Part shown: piece by piece, positions 35,324 through 42,865 of the stretch
Layout: every line of letters begins with the position of its first letter
Position numbering within the stretch: the stretch's first letter is position 1
Assembly: GCF_000292525.1 (NCBI RefSeq)
Contig: NZ_AEYF01000043.1
Span: forward strand, 1-54,277
Reading direction: 5' to 3'
From: Rhizobium sp. CCGE 510
GTDB lineage: Bacteria > Pseudomonadota > Alphaproteobacteria > Rhizobiales > Rhizobiaceae
Length of the DNA stretch: 54,277 bases
Notes under the pieces: generated by a model
Told to the model about the DNA's origin: nothing
What the model saw: only the letters and a program-made list of their open reading frames with translations
Databases searched by the model: none
Translations under genes and position numbers: made by a program

Positions 35324-35842
35324 CTACCGCGCGGCTCTGGCGACCCAGGCGGGAATCAGTTCGCTGGCAAGCTTGCGCGGCTTCTGGCCCTTGGTGAATT
35401 CAGCAAGGCGCATGCCGCTTTGGGCAGCGGCGAGCGCCTGTCTCTTCGGCATCAGCAAACCAAGCTCCAGCGGCGGCACGGCGCGGCCGAGGCGCCGGAG
35501 GAACGGGCGCCGGTAGCCGCGCGAAGCGGTGAAGCGCGCCGGCAGCTTGTTCAGCGCGACATATTCGGCGATCTCATCGATCCAGCCGGCCTGGGGTCTG
35601 GCGCCCGGCTCGACGAAAAGCAGCCATTCGCCGCGGGCGGAGCGGACGATGTCCTTGATATCCCACTGCGAATGGAAGCGGCAGCCGGCGGCGTCGGCGA
35701 CCCGCGAGGTGCCGTCGCGCGAGCCGTGATCGAGCACGATCACATCGCTGACGAGCCCCTCCACCGCGCCTGCCACCAATACCGATAGGGTTTGCGCCAG
35801 TTCAGATTCCTGATCCTGACATTCGAGAACAACCGTCAACAT
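35324..35842 (-). CDS. Family 2-like glycosyltransferase, short
   Basis: The 172-residue protein starts MLTVVLECQDQESELAQTL and shows the GT-A pattern VIVLDHGSRDGTSRVADAAG with LLFVEPGARPQAGWIDEI, resembling family 2 glycosyltransferases. It is much shorter than full-length members (usually over 220 residues) and lacks a clear acceptor domain and membrane helices, so it may be a minimal enzyme or have lost activity. The gene is divergent from the radical SAM gene; the SOS box lies between their starts and might affect both. Confidence 0.75.
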   Translation of the reverse strand: MLTVVLECQDQESELAQTLSVLVAGAVEGLVSDVIVLDHGSRDGTSRVADAAGCRFHSQWDIKDIVRSARGEWLLFVEPGARPQAGWIDEIAEYVALNKLPARFTASRGYRRPFLRRLGRAVPPLELGLLMPKRQALAAAQSGMRLAEFTKGQKPRKLASELIPAWVARAAR

Positions 35843-35896
35843 CGCCTATTCATAATGCGCCGCACAAATTTTTGCCAGCGGCGTTTTTCGCATTTT

Positions 35897-35911
35897 GTTC
35901 TTGCATTGTTC
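35897..35911. promoter_or_regulatory. Predicted LexA (SOS) box
   Basis: GTTCTTGCATTGTTC fits the alphaproteobacterial LexA operator GTTC-N7-GTTC exactly. It lies 71 bp before the radical SAM start and 55 bp before the divergent glycosyltransferase start. Confidence 0.7.
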
Positions 35912-35981
35912 TTGTATTGCGGATAGGAATTTAATCATCAAAACGGACGGGAGCGCTGGCGTTCCGTCACGGGAGAATCCG

Positions 35982-37139
35982 ATGAGAGAGCAGTCCCTGG
36001 CAGGGCAGGCCGCATTCGCGCCTGCCAATACGGCAGATATTGCCGATGCGATGATCGTGTCTTCCGGCCTGCGGATCGAGGTCGATCGGCGGCGCGGGCG
36101 TGGGGCAGGACTGAACCCGACCGGACGGTTCGAGGCGCAACAGCGGGAGACCTTCGACGACGGCTGGCAGACGCTAGAAGAGCTTCCGCCGTTCAAGACG
36201 GACGTGCAGGTCGAGAAGCCGCGCACCGCTATCACCCGCAACGAATCGCCGGATATTCCCTTCGACCGATCGATCAATCCCTATCGCGGCTGCGAGCATG
36301 GCTGCATCTATTGTTTCGCCCGGCCGACACACGCCTATATGGGGCTTTCGGCGGGGCTCGATTTCGAGACGAAGCTGTTTGCCAAACCGGACGCGGCAAA
36401 ACTGCTGGAGCGGGAACTGGCCAAGCCGGGCTACAAGGTGCGGGCGATCGCGATCGGTACCAATACCGATCCCTATCAGCCGATCGAGAAGGAGTGGCGC
36501 GTCATGCGCGGCATCCTCGAGGTCTTGAACAAGGCGAACCATCCGGTATCGATCGTCACCAAGTCGGCGATGATCGTGAGGGATCTCGATATTCTGCAGG
36601 ATATGGCGGCAAAGAACCTGGTACGCGTCGGCATCTCCGTGACCACGCTCGACCGCAAGCTTGCCCGGACGATGGAGCCGCGCGCCGCCACGCCGCCGCG
36701 CCGGCTGGAGACCATCCATGCGCTGTCGGAAGCGGGTATCCAGACGGCTGTGATGGCCGCCCCGCTGATCCCGGCGTTGAACGATCACGAGCTGGAACGC
36801 ATCCTCGAATCGGCAAAGGCTGCCGGCGCCGCCGAGGCGAGTTATGTCATCCTGAGACTGCCGCTCGAGGTTAGCCCACTGTTTCGCGACTGGCTGCTGC
36901 AACATTACCCCGATCGTTACCGGCATGTGATGTCGCTGGTGCGCTCGATGCGCGGCGGCAAGGATTACGATGCCGAATTCGGCAAGCGCATGAAGGGCGC
37001 CGGTCCCTATGCCTGGCAGATCGCCCGGCGCTTTGAAATGGCGGCAAGACGTTTCGGCTTGACGCGACGCGGCATGCCGTTGCGCGACGATCTGTTCGTG
37101 CCGCCGGATGGCAGCGGCGTGCAGCTGTCGCTGCTGTAA
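35982..37139 (+). CDS. PA0069-family radical SAM protein
   Basis: The 385-residue protein has the radical SAM iron-sulphur motif CEHGCIYC (C104, C108, C111 as CxxxCxxC), then an extended barrel (GTNTDPYQPIEKEWRVMRG, PVSIVTKSAMIVRDLDIL, GISVTTLDRKLARTMEPRA). These features match the PA0069 family, distantly similar to spore photoproduct lyase; no reaction is established. The start at 35982 has GGGAGAA upstream; an earlier ATG at 35895 would overlap the LexA box. The SOS box suggests induction by DNA damage, which fits a repair role, but that is inference. Confidence 0.9.
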   Translation: MREQSLAGQAAFAPANTADIADAMIVSSGLRIEVDRRRGRGAGLNPTGRFEAQQRETFDDGWQTLEELPPFKTDVQVEKPRTAITRNESPDIPFDRSINPYRGCEHGCIYCFARPTHAYMGLSAGLDFETKLFAKPDAAKLLERELAKPGYKVRAIAIGTNTDPYQPIEKEWRVMRGILEVLNKANHPVSIVTKSAMIVRDLDILQDMAAKNLVRVGISVTTLDRKLARTMEPRAATPPRRLETIHALSEAGIQTAVMAAPLIPALNDHELERILESAKAAGAAEASYVILRLPLEVSPLFRDWLLQHYPDRYRHVMSLVRSMRGGKDYDAEFGKRMKGAGPYAWQIARRFEMAARRFGLTRRGMPLRDDLFVPPDGSGVQLSLL

Positions 37140-37202
37140 CCGTTTGTTTTACGCAGTTCTTGGCAAAAGCGCTTGGCGCTCTGCCTGGAATTGATTTGAT
37201 CT

Positions 37203-37252
37203 TTTACGCAATTCCGGACGGGGAACCGCAAAGCAGTTTTCCTGGAATTGCT
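37203..37252. repeat. Palindromic repeat of the ACGCAATTCC family
   Basis: TTACGCAATTCCGGACGGGGAACCG...GTTTTCCTGGAATTGC is a 50-bp imperfect palindrome with outer GCAATTCC/GGAATTGC arms. A related half-copy (TTTTACGCAGTTC...CCTGGAATTG) stands just before it at about 37147-37193. The family recurs at 13759-13803. Confidence 0.75.
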
Positions 37253-37390
37253 TGAAGCTTGCGTATCGGCCCATCGAAAAACCGCCCTGTTTTCGAGTTC
37301 CGAGCGCAATTCCCGCGGATGGGCCTGACCGCCACCATCCGCCGGACCCGGTCCCCGACCGCCGCCCTGATCGGGGACTTGCGGGCAATC

Positions 37391-37436
37391 GGGTTGGCGT
37401 GCGAGGTTCAGCCGCATGAAACCTCGCACGCCACCC
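37391..37436 (+). promoter_or_regulatory. Hairpin enclosing the rnhB ribosome site and start codon
   Basis: Perfect 13-bp arms GGCGTGCGAGGTT (37396-37408) and AACCTCGCACGCC (37420-37432), extended by GGGT/ACCC with one bulged T, enclose an 11-nt loop. The GAGG ribosome site (37402-37405) is in the left arm and the ATG (37416-37418) is in the loop; codons 2-7 form the right arm. Confidence 0.75.
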
Positions 37437-38105
37437 GATTCTCCGCTGCTTTTCCAAGCGGTTCCGCTGGTGCCGGATTTCCGGCTGGAGCTCAAAGCCC
37501 GCAAGGCCGGCCACTGGCCGGTCGCCGGCGCCGACGAGGCGGGCCGTGGGCCGCTGGCCGGACCGGTCGTCGCAGCCGCCGTCATCCTCGATCCGAAGCG
37601 CATCCCCGAGGGGCTGAACGATTCCAAGCAGCTTTCGGCGCAACGGCGTGAGGAGCTGTTCGTGCAGATCCTGGCGACCGCCACCGTCGCGATCGCCTCC
37701 TCCAGCTCGACGCGCATCGACGAGACCGATATCCGCAAGGCGAGCCTCGATGCCATGCGCCGCGCCATCTGCAGCCTCGCCATCCCGGCAAGCTACGTGC
37801 TGACCGACGGGCTCGACGTGCCGCCCGGTCTCGATTGCCCGGGACAGGCTGTGGTCAAAGGTGATGCCCGTTCGGTTTCGATCGCCGCCGCCTCGATCGT
37901 CGCCAAGGTGACGCGCGACCGGATGATGGCCCGGGTCCATCGAGTGTATCCTGACTACGGCTTTGCCGCACATGTGGGCTACGGCACGGCACAGCACCGC
38001 GCGGGCATCGAGAAACACGGCCCCTGCTCCCTGCACCGGATGAGTTTTCGGCCGCTGCGCAAGGTCGACGACGGTCCCGAGATGGACGAGCTGATTTCGG
38101 AATAG
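37416..38105 (+). CDS. rnhB: Ribonuclease HII
   Basis: RNase HII removes ribonucleotides from DNA and RNA primers. The 229-residue protein carries VAGADEAGRGPLAGPVVAAA (catalytic Asp40 and Glu41), LNDSKQLSAQRREELF, YVLTDGLDVPP with a further catalytic Asp, VKGDARSVSIAAASIVAKV and DYGFAAHVGYGTAQHR, all diagnostic. The first 35 residues are a rhizobial-type extension rich in Pro. The ATG lies in a strong hairpin loop, so translation may be controlled by RNA folding. It follows the radical SAM gene, but a 276-bp gap with repeats lies between them. Confidence 0.95.
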   Translation: MKPRTPPDSPLLFQAVPLVPDFRLELKARKAGHWPVAGADEAGRGPLAGPVVAAAVILDPKRIPEGLNDSKQLSAQRREELFVQILATATVAIASSSSTRIDETDIRKASLDAMRRAICSLAIPASYVLTDGLDVPPGLDCPGQAVVKGDARSVSIAAASIVAKVTRDRMMARVHRVYPDYGFAAHVGYGTAQHRAGIEKHGPCSLHRMSFRPLRKVDDGPEMDELISE

Positions 38106-38146
38106 GTCTGCTGCAAGAAGAATCTTGGGCTCCAGACTGCCGAGAG

Positions 38147-38290
38147 CCTGCCCCTCATCCGCCTGCCGGCACCTTCTCCCCGTAAACGGGGCGAAGGGGA
38201 TATGCCGCGACCTCTCCGTCCCTCGCCAACGTCTCGCAGGGCGCGTCCCCTCGCCCCGTTTACGGGGAGAGGGTTAGGGTGAGGGGCAGC
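38147..38290. repeat. Inverted repeat with CCCCGTTTACGGGG arms
   Basis: GCCCCTCATCCGCCTGCCGG, CTTCTCCCCGTAAACGGGGCGAA on the left is mirrored by CCCCTCGCCCCGTTTACGGGGAGA and GTGAGGGGC on the right. It is another variant of the family at 6515-6694, in the 296-bp gap between convergent rnhB and the atp operon. Confidence 0.82.
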
Positions 38291-38354
38291 CGTCGGCGCG
38301 AACGGGTCGACAGCAGCATAAGTCTGGAATGAGTAAAACGTCTATCAACAAGAA

Positions 38355-38377
38355 AAGGCCGGGACATGCCCGGCCTT
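38355..38377 (-). terminator. Terminator of the F0 ATP synthase operon
   Basis: Perfect 9-bp arms AAGGCCGGG and CCCGGCCTT flank a 5-nt loop; on the minus strand TTTTCTTGTT follows. It is 24 bp past the last operon stop. Confidence 0.9.
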
Positions 38378-38401
38378 CGCTCTCATTCCATTCGATACAG
38401 C

Positions 38402-38893
38402 TCAGTTGAGCCGTGTCTTGACCTGGCCGACGGCATTGCCGAAGAGTTCGGACTGGACCTTGGCATCAGCCCGCTTGGCAAGCACCGTTTCGGCGGCCGC
38501 GATTGCGAGATCGACGGCAGCGGAACGGACCGCCTTCATCGCCTCGGCCTCGGCCTGCTTGATCTTCTGCTCGGAAAGCGCCGTGCGGTTGGCGACGAAT
38601 TCTTCCGTCTTCTTCTTTGCCTCAGTGGTCAGCATTTCTGCTTCGCGCTCGGCGGCGGCAACGATGTGGGCCGCTTCGGCTTCCGCTTCCTTGCGCTTGC
38701 GCTGGTATTCGGCGAGCAGGTGCTGGGCCTCCTCGCGCAGACGCTTGGCTTCGGCCAATTCGTTGCGGATCTGGTCGGCGCGGTCGTCGAGCGACCGTGC
38801 CATCATGCCCGGAACCTTCAGGTAGACGACCAGCGCCAGGAAGAGGACGAGGCCGACAAAGGCGAAGAAAGTCGCGTCAAAAGCAAATTCCAT
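38402..38893 (-). CDS. atpF: F0F1 ATP synthase subunit b
   Basis: The 163-residue protein has one N-terminal membrane helix (ATFFAFVGLVLFLALVVYL) and a long charged coiled coil (DDRADQIRNELAEAKRLREE and on) that forms the peripheral stalk holding F1 static. It is the last gene of the operon, starting 3 nt after the b' stop with GGAGG upstream. As in photosynthetic and other alphaproteobacteria, two different b-type subunits are made; this one is shorter and lacks the N-terminal extension of its neighbour. Confidence 0.95.
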   Translation of the reverse strand: MEFAFDATFFAFVGLVLFLALVVYLKVPGMMARSLDDRADQIRNELAEAKRLREEAQHLLAEYQRKRKEAEAEAAHIVAAAEREAEMLTTEAKKKTEEFVANRTALSEQKIKQAEAEAMKAVRSAAVDLAIAAAETVLAKRADAKVQSELFGNAVGQVKTRLN

Positions 38894-38896
38894 CGA

Positions 38897-39520
38897 TCAA
38901 GCCTCCTTCTTGACTGCCGCGACGGCGGCAGTGACATCGGCCTTGGCAACGGTGCCGCCGATCAGCTGATCGACCACGGCTGCCGCAGTTTCTTCGGCGA
39001 TGGTGCCGACGTCGGCAAAGGCCTTGGCCTTGATCTCGCCGATGCGGAGCTCGGCAGCCTTGATCTTTTCCGACAGGCTCGCCTCGACAGCGCGGCGATC
39101 CTCTTCGGCCTTGGCCTTGGCGGCGTCGCGTGCGGCTGCACCGATCGCGTTGGATTTGGCGCGGGCAGCGGCCAGTTCACCTTCATAGGTCCGGACGGCA
39201 GCGTCGGCTTCAGCCTTCAGGCGGCCTGCTTCTTCCAGATCCTGGGAAATGCGCGTGTGACGCTGATCGAGGATCGCCCCGATGCGCGGCGCGATGACCT
39301 TTTGCATGAGCAAATAGAAGGCGCCGAACGTAATCACCAGCCAGAGCAGCTGAGACGCGAAGGTCGTCGAATCGAAAGGCGGGAAAGGGCCTCGGGCGTG
39401 TCCGCCTTCGGCAACACCTGTCTCGGTATGGACCTCGCCTGCGGCCGGAGCGGCATGCGCATCCGTACCCGTCGCTGCCGCCGGTGCTTCTTCAGCGTAA
39501 GCCGGGGTCACAAAAAACAT
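38897..39520 (-). CDS. F0F1 ATP synthase subunit b'
   Basis: The 207-residue protein has an N-terminal extension rich in Ala and Glu (PAYAEEAPAAATGTDAHAAP), a membrane helix (QLLWLVITFGAFYLLMQKVI), and a coiled coil (QRHTRISQDLEEAGRLKAEA) that pairs with subunit b in the stator stalk. The ATG at 39520 is preceded by GGAGGTGAGA; a GTG at 39526 overlaps that site and is unlikely. A strong hairpin separates it from atpE. The gene is also called atpF2 or atpG in relatives. Confidence 0.94.
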   Translation of the reverse strand: MFFVTPAYAEEAPAAATGTDAHAAPAAGEVHTETGVAEGGHARGPFPPFDSTTFASQLLWLVITFGAFYLLMQKVIAPRIGAILDQRHTRISQDLEEAGRLKAEADAAVRTYEGELAAARAKSNAIGAAARDAAKAKAEEDRRAVEASLSEKIKAAELRIGEIKAKAFADVGTIAEETAAAVVDQLIGGTVAKADVTAAVAAVKKEA

Positions 39521-39550
39521 TCTCACCTCCAGGTGGACTGCAAATGCAAA

Positions 39551-39582
39551 GGATCACGGCTTGCGTTCGCAGGCCGTGATCC
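39551..39582 (-). promoter_or_regulatory. Intercistronic hairpin between atpE and b' genes
   Basis: GGATCACGGC and GCCGTGATCC pair perfectly, and the loop adds TGCG/CGCA. On the minus strand a TTTGCATTTG stretch follows. It may stabilise the upstream mRNA or partly terminate it. Confidence 0.7.
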
Positions 39583-39597
39583 ATCTATTCGCCGATA

Positions 39598-39825
39598 TCA
39601 GACGGCGAAGAGGAGGAGGAGAGCGATGAGCAGCGAGAAGATGCCCAGAGCTTCCGTAACGGCGAAACCGAATACCAGACGGCCGAACTGGCTGTCAGCG
39701 GCAGACGGATTGCGCAGTGCGCCGGAGAGGTAGCTGCCGAAAATATTGCCGAGGCCGAGAGCCGTACCGGCCATACCAAAGCAAGCCAGGCCTGCACCGA
39801 TGTACTTTGCTGCTTCCGCTTCCAT
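39598..39825 (-). CDS. atpE: F0F1 ATP synthase subunit c
   Basis: The 75-residue proteolipid of the proton-driven rotor consists of two membrane helices (YIGAGLACFGMAGTALGLG and LVFGFAVTEALGIFSLLIAL) joined by the polar loop RNPSAADSQ. The essential acidic residue is the Glu in VTEALG. A strong ribosome site (AAAGGAG) precedes the ATG at 39825, fitting the need for many copies per complex. It lies between atpB and the b' gene; the hairpin after it may raise its relative yield. Confidence 0.96.
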   Translation of the reverse strand: MEAEAAKYIGAGLACFGMAGTALGLGNIFGSYLSGALRNPSAADSQFGRLVFGFAVTEALGIFSLLIALLLLFAV

Positions 39826-39893
39826 GTTGAACTCCTTTGAAATGGTTGTTGCGGCGAATGACTGACGCCCTCGAGACGTCGATGTCGTTATCC

Positions 39894-40646
39894 TTAGTGC
39901 CCGCCCGGATGGATTGCGTCGTTGAGGTACATGCAAGTCAGCACCGCGAAGACGTAAGCCTGAAGGAAGGCGACGAGGAACTCGAGACCGGTCAGGGCGA
40001 CGGTCATGATGAGGGGAAGGACGGCGCCGCCGACACCGAGAGCACCCAGGGTTCCAAGCGAGGCGACGAAGCCTGCGAACACTTTGAGCGTGATGTGACC
40101 GGCGAGCATGTTGGCGAAAAGACGAACCGAGAGTGAAATCGGACGCGACAGGAAGGAGATAATTTCGATCGTCACCACCAGCGGCAGCAGCGCGCCCGGC
40201 ACGCCGTGCGGCACGAAGAGATTGAGGAAGCGGAAACCGTGCTTATAGAAACCGTAGACGACGACAGTGCCGATGACCAGCAGGGCAAGGGCGAAGGTCA
40301 CGATGATCTGGCTCGTCACCGTGAAGAAATACGGGAACATACCGAGCAGGTTCGCCGTCAGCACGAACATGAACAGCGAGAACACCAGCGGGAAGAATTT
40401 CATTCCCTGCTTGCCGGCGCCTTCCTTCAGCATGTTGGCGATGAATTCATAGGACATTTCCGCGACCGACTGCGAACGGCCCGGCACGATGGCGCGGTTC
40501 GAGGTGGCGAAATAAAGGAAGCCGACGGCAACGGCAGCCGAGGCGGCCATGAAAAGCGATGCGTTGGTGAACGAAAAATCAATTCCGCCGATTTCGATCG
40601 GCACAATCTTATGGATCAGGAACTGATGAGTCGGATCGTTAGACAC
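39894..40646 (-). CDS. atpB: F0F1 ATP synthase subunit a
   Basis: The 250-residue membrane protein forms the proton half-channels. It carries RPISLSVRLFANMLAGHITL, whose Arg in the VRLFANM motif corresponds to the essential rotor-facing arginine, and the C-terminal FLVAFLQAYVFAVLTCMYL. The start is a GTG at 40646 (SNDPTHQFLIHKIVPIEIGG) with AGAGAG upstream. Length is normal. Its start lies 63 bp after the atpI stop. Confidence 0.96.
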   Translation of the reverse strand: MSNDPTHQFLIHKIVPIEIGGIDFSFTNASLFMAASAAVAVGFLYFATSNRAIVPGRSQSVAEMSYEFIANMLKEGAGKQGMKFFPLVFSLFMFVLTANLLGMFPYFFTVTSQIIVTFALALLVIGTVVVYGFYKHGFRFLNLFVPHGVPGALLPLVVTIEIISFLSRPISLSVRLFANMLAGHITLKVFAGFVASLGTLGALGVGGAVLPLIMTVALTGLEFLVAFLQAYVFAVLTCMYLNDAIHPGGH

Positions 40647-40709
40647 CGCTTGTTCTCTCTACTTTGGCCCGCAGGACGCGGGGTCATTGCACTAGACCGG
40701 AACCGGTCC

Positions 40710-41048
40710 TTATTTCTTGTCGTCCTTGTCGTCCAAGGGATGGGCAACCACCCCCGCAGAACGCAGCACGTTCAGAACGCCGGCACAGAATCCGAGAAGC
40801 AGAAGAACAATCATCCCCCAAGGCGCCGTGCCAACAAAACGGTCGAAGACATAGCCAAGGACAGCACCGACGACGATGGCGGAAATGAACTCGCTGGAAA
40901 GCTTCATCGCCTGGGCATAACCTTTGCGGCTTACCTCGGCACGGGCTTCCCTAGCCTCGTCCTTCCCCACCTCGACGCGCTTGGTCGCGAGTTTCGCTTC
41001 CAGTTGCGCACGGCGCTTCTCAAGACTTTCTTCGCGGTCGTCCGCCAT
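40710..41048 (-). CDS. atpI: ATP synthase protein I
   Basis: The 112-residue protein has a charged N-terminal half (ESLEKRRAQLEAKLATKRVE) and two membrane helices (EFISAIVVGAVLGYVFDRFV and MIVLLLLGFCAGVLNVL). AtpI proteins help assemble the c-ring or supply Mg2+ in some species. It is the first gene of the F0 operon, with GGCGAGGAGAG before the ATG. The promoter should be within 41049-41320, a 272-bp gap in which I see no other feature. Confidence 0.9.
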   Translation of the reverse strand: MADDREESLEKRRAQLEAKLATKRVEVGKDEAREARAEVSRKGYAQAMKLSSEFISAIVVGAVLGYVFDRFVGTAPWGMIVLLLLGFCAGVLNVLRSAGVVAHPLDDKDDKK

Positions 41049-41320
41049 GGATCTCTCCTCGCCTGCCCGTCGCCCGCACTCCCGTTACCCCCGGTCATTC
41101 GGACCCCGGACGCGAAGGTTGAGACCCTTCCGGCCCGTTCTGAAGTCGCGCGCAACATAGTTTTAGGGATTAGTATAGTCAAGGCGTAGACAGCGTCTGT
41201 CCAGCGAGAAAATAATTTCATCGAATCAAAGAGATAAACCAATTTTTGGTCGATCGCTTAAATTCGATGGAAAGAATCCGCTTTTAGGCCCGGTAAATCG
41301 GCTTGGGCAGGCGATTTATC

Positions 41321-42538
41321 TCAGCTCCAGCCGCCGCCATAGGTGCGATAGAAGACGTGAAGACCGATACGGCCGACCTTTTCCATGGTCTTTGCCCATT
41401 TCGGCCTGACATAGACGGCATGGTAATGCGTCGCAGAGCCTACCTGGGGCAGCCAGATCCTGCCTGATGTCACCGCCATCGCTACATCGCGGGCCATCCG
41501 CCAGTGGTATTCCGAGTTCACCCGGTCCTTGATGCTGTCGCAGGCGAAGGAAAACTGGCAGCGGTTGCGCCAATCCTCGTTCTGGTAGACGACGCCGCAG
41601 ATGGTTTTCGGATAGGAAGGGTTGCGGACACGATTGAGGATGACCTGGGCGACCGCCGCCTGGCCCTTCACCGATTCTCCACGCGCCTCGAAATAGATGC
41701 CGGAGGCAAGGCACTGCTGTTCGCGGGCGGAAAAGACGCTCGGCGCCAATATGCTGGCGGCCCAGGCATGGTCGCGCGGGCCGATCTCCGGAACGAAGCG
41801 GCCGCTGCCCTGCTCGGTCAGAATGGAATCGAACGGCGACTGGCGGGAATAGTCGGGTGCGGCCGGCCCATAGGCAGTGGCAAGCACATCGGCCTTGTCG
41901 CTGGTGACGAGGCTTGCAAGCATTGCCGGCACGCCGTCATCGGTCACCACCGGCTGTTTCTTATAGAAAGATGTGGCGATCTCGATTTCCTTGCCCTGGA
42001 TCTTCGGCTTGGCGAAGGCCGACCTGTCCTTGAGATCGAAGCTCGGGGTGAACAGCATCTTGGTGCGCTCGAGGATAGAGCCGGCGGAAAAATCCTTCGG
42101 CGGCTGCATCTTCTCGACGGCGACGACGCGGCCCTTCTTGGTGGCGCGGTTGACACGATCCTCGTCCGGTGTGTCCTCGTGGCCCTTGTCCTTGGCGGTG
42201 CCCTTGTCATTGGCAGAGCCCTTGTCCGTGGCGGAGAAAGCAACCTTGCGGCCATCGGGAAGCACCATGCCGGCGCCTGACGAAATCGTGCCCGTCACCG
42301 TCGGGTCGGCGAAGGCAAGTTCGGCCTGATGGATGGAGCCAGCCGGCGAATTGGTCAGCACCATGCGCCAGTTCCCACCCTCATGATCGAGGCCGGCCAG
42401 CATGGCGGCGAGATCGGCATGGGATGCGACGCTCGGGAATATCAGCCAGCCGGCGAGACCGAAGATCGCAGGGGATACCCAGTTCTCGGGAAGAACACGC
42501 AGCTTGCTACGGGAAGAGCTCTTTCGACGCAACACCAA
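41321..42538 (-). CDS. SleB-type cell wall hydrolase
   Basis: The 405-residue protein has an N-terminal membrane or signal segment (AIFGLAGWLIFPSVASHADL), a long low-complexity middle with repeated DKG units, and a C-terminal Hydrolase_2 (SleB) domain: CLASGIYFEARGESVKGQAA with the catalytic Glu, VILNRVRNPSYPKTICGVV and GSATHYHAVYVRPKWA. It should cut peptidoglycan, probably in the periplasm. The start is one of TTG 42538, GTG 42535 or TTG 42532, all close behind CGGAG. It is the only gene in this short stretch, divergent from nothing. Confidence 0.88.
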   Translation of the reverse strand: MVLRRKSSSRSKLRVLPENWVSPAIFGLAGWLIFPSVASHADLAAMLAGLDHEGGNWRMVLTNSPAGSIHQAELAFADPTVTGTISSGAGMVLPDGRKVAFSATDKGSANDKGTAKDKGHEDTPDEDRVNRATKKGRVVAVEKMQPPKDFSAGSILERTKMLFTPSFDLKDRSAFAKPKIQGKEIEIATSFYKKQPVVTDDGVPAMLASLVTSDKADVLATAYGPAAPDYSRQSPFDSILTEQGSGRFVPEIGPRDHAWAASILAPSVFSAREQQCLASGIYFEARGESVKGQAAVAQVILNRVRNPSYPKTICGVVYQNEDWRNRCQFSFACDSIKDRVNSEYHWRMARDVAMAVTSGRIWLPQVGSATHYHAVYVRPKWAKTMEKVGRIGLHVFYRTYGGGWS

Positions 42539-42692
42539 CTCCGGGCCTGGGACGCGGGACCATTGGATCGAAAATCTCGCATTAACCTTGACGTCCGGTT
42601 AACGGGGCGTGCCGGAATGTGACCATGAGAACATTTTGATGTTCTAATGTGGCTGATAATTGCTTGGGATGAGATGTGTCGAAGCCAGCGAA

Positions 42693-42856
42693 AGGCCCCT
42701 CCCCAACCCCTCCCCACAAGAGGGAGGGACTAATTTGCGGCGCTCGCCCGCAGCAAACATTGGCCTTTCTGAGGATGAACCGATGATGTGGGAAGCGTCG
42801 GAGCAACAGGTTAAGCCCCTCCCCCTTGTGGGGAGGGGTTTGGGGCGGGGTCTTTG
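42693..42856. repeat. Inverted CCCCTCCCC repeat pair between kup and the hydrolase gene
   Basis: GGCCCCTCCCCAACCCCTCC, CCACAAGAGGGAGGG on the left is mirrored by CCCCTCCCCCTTGTGGGGAG, GGGTTTGGGGCGGGG on the right, about 85 bp apart. It fills the 327-bp gap; no gene is seen. It directly follows the kup stop and could end its transcript. Confidence 0.8.
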
Positions 42857-42865
42857 CCCCATGCA

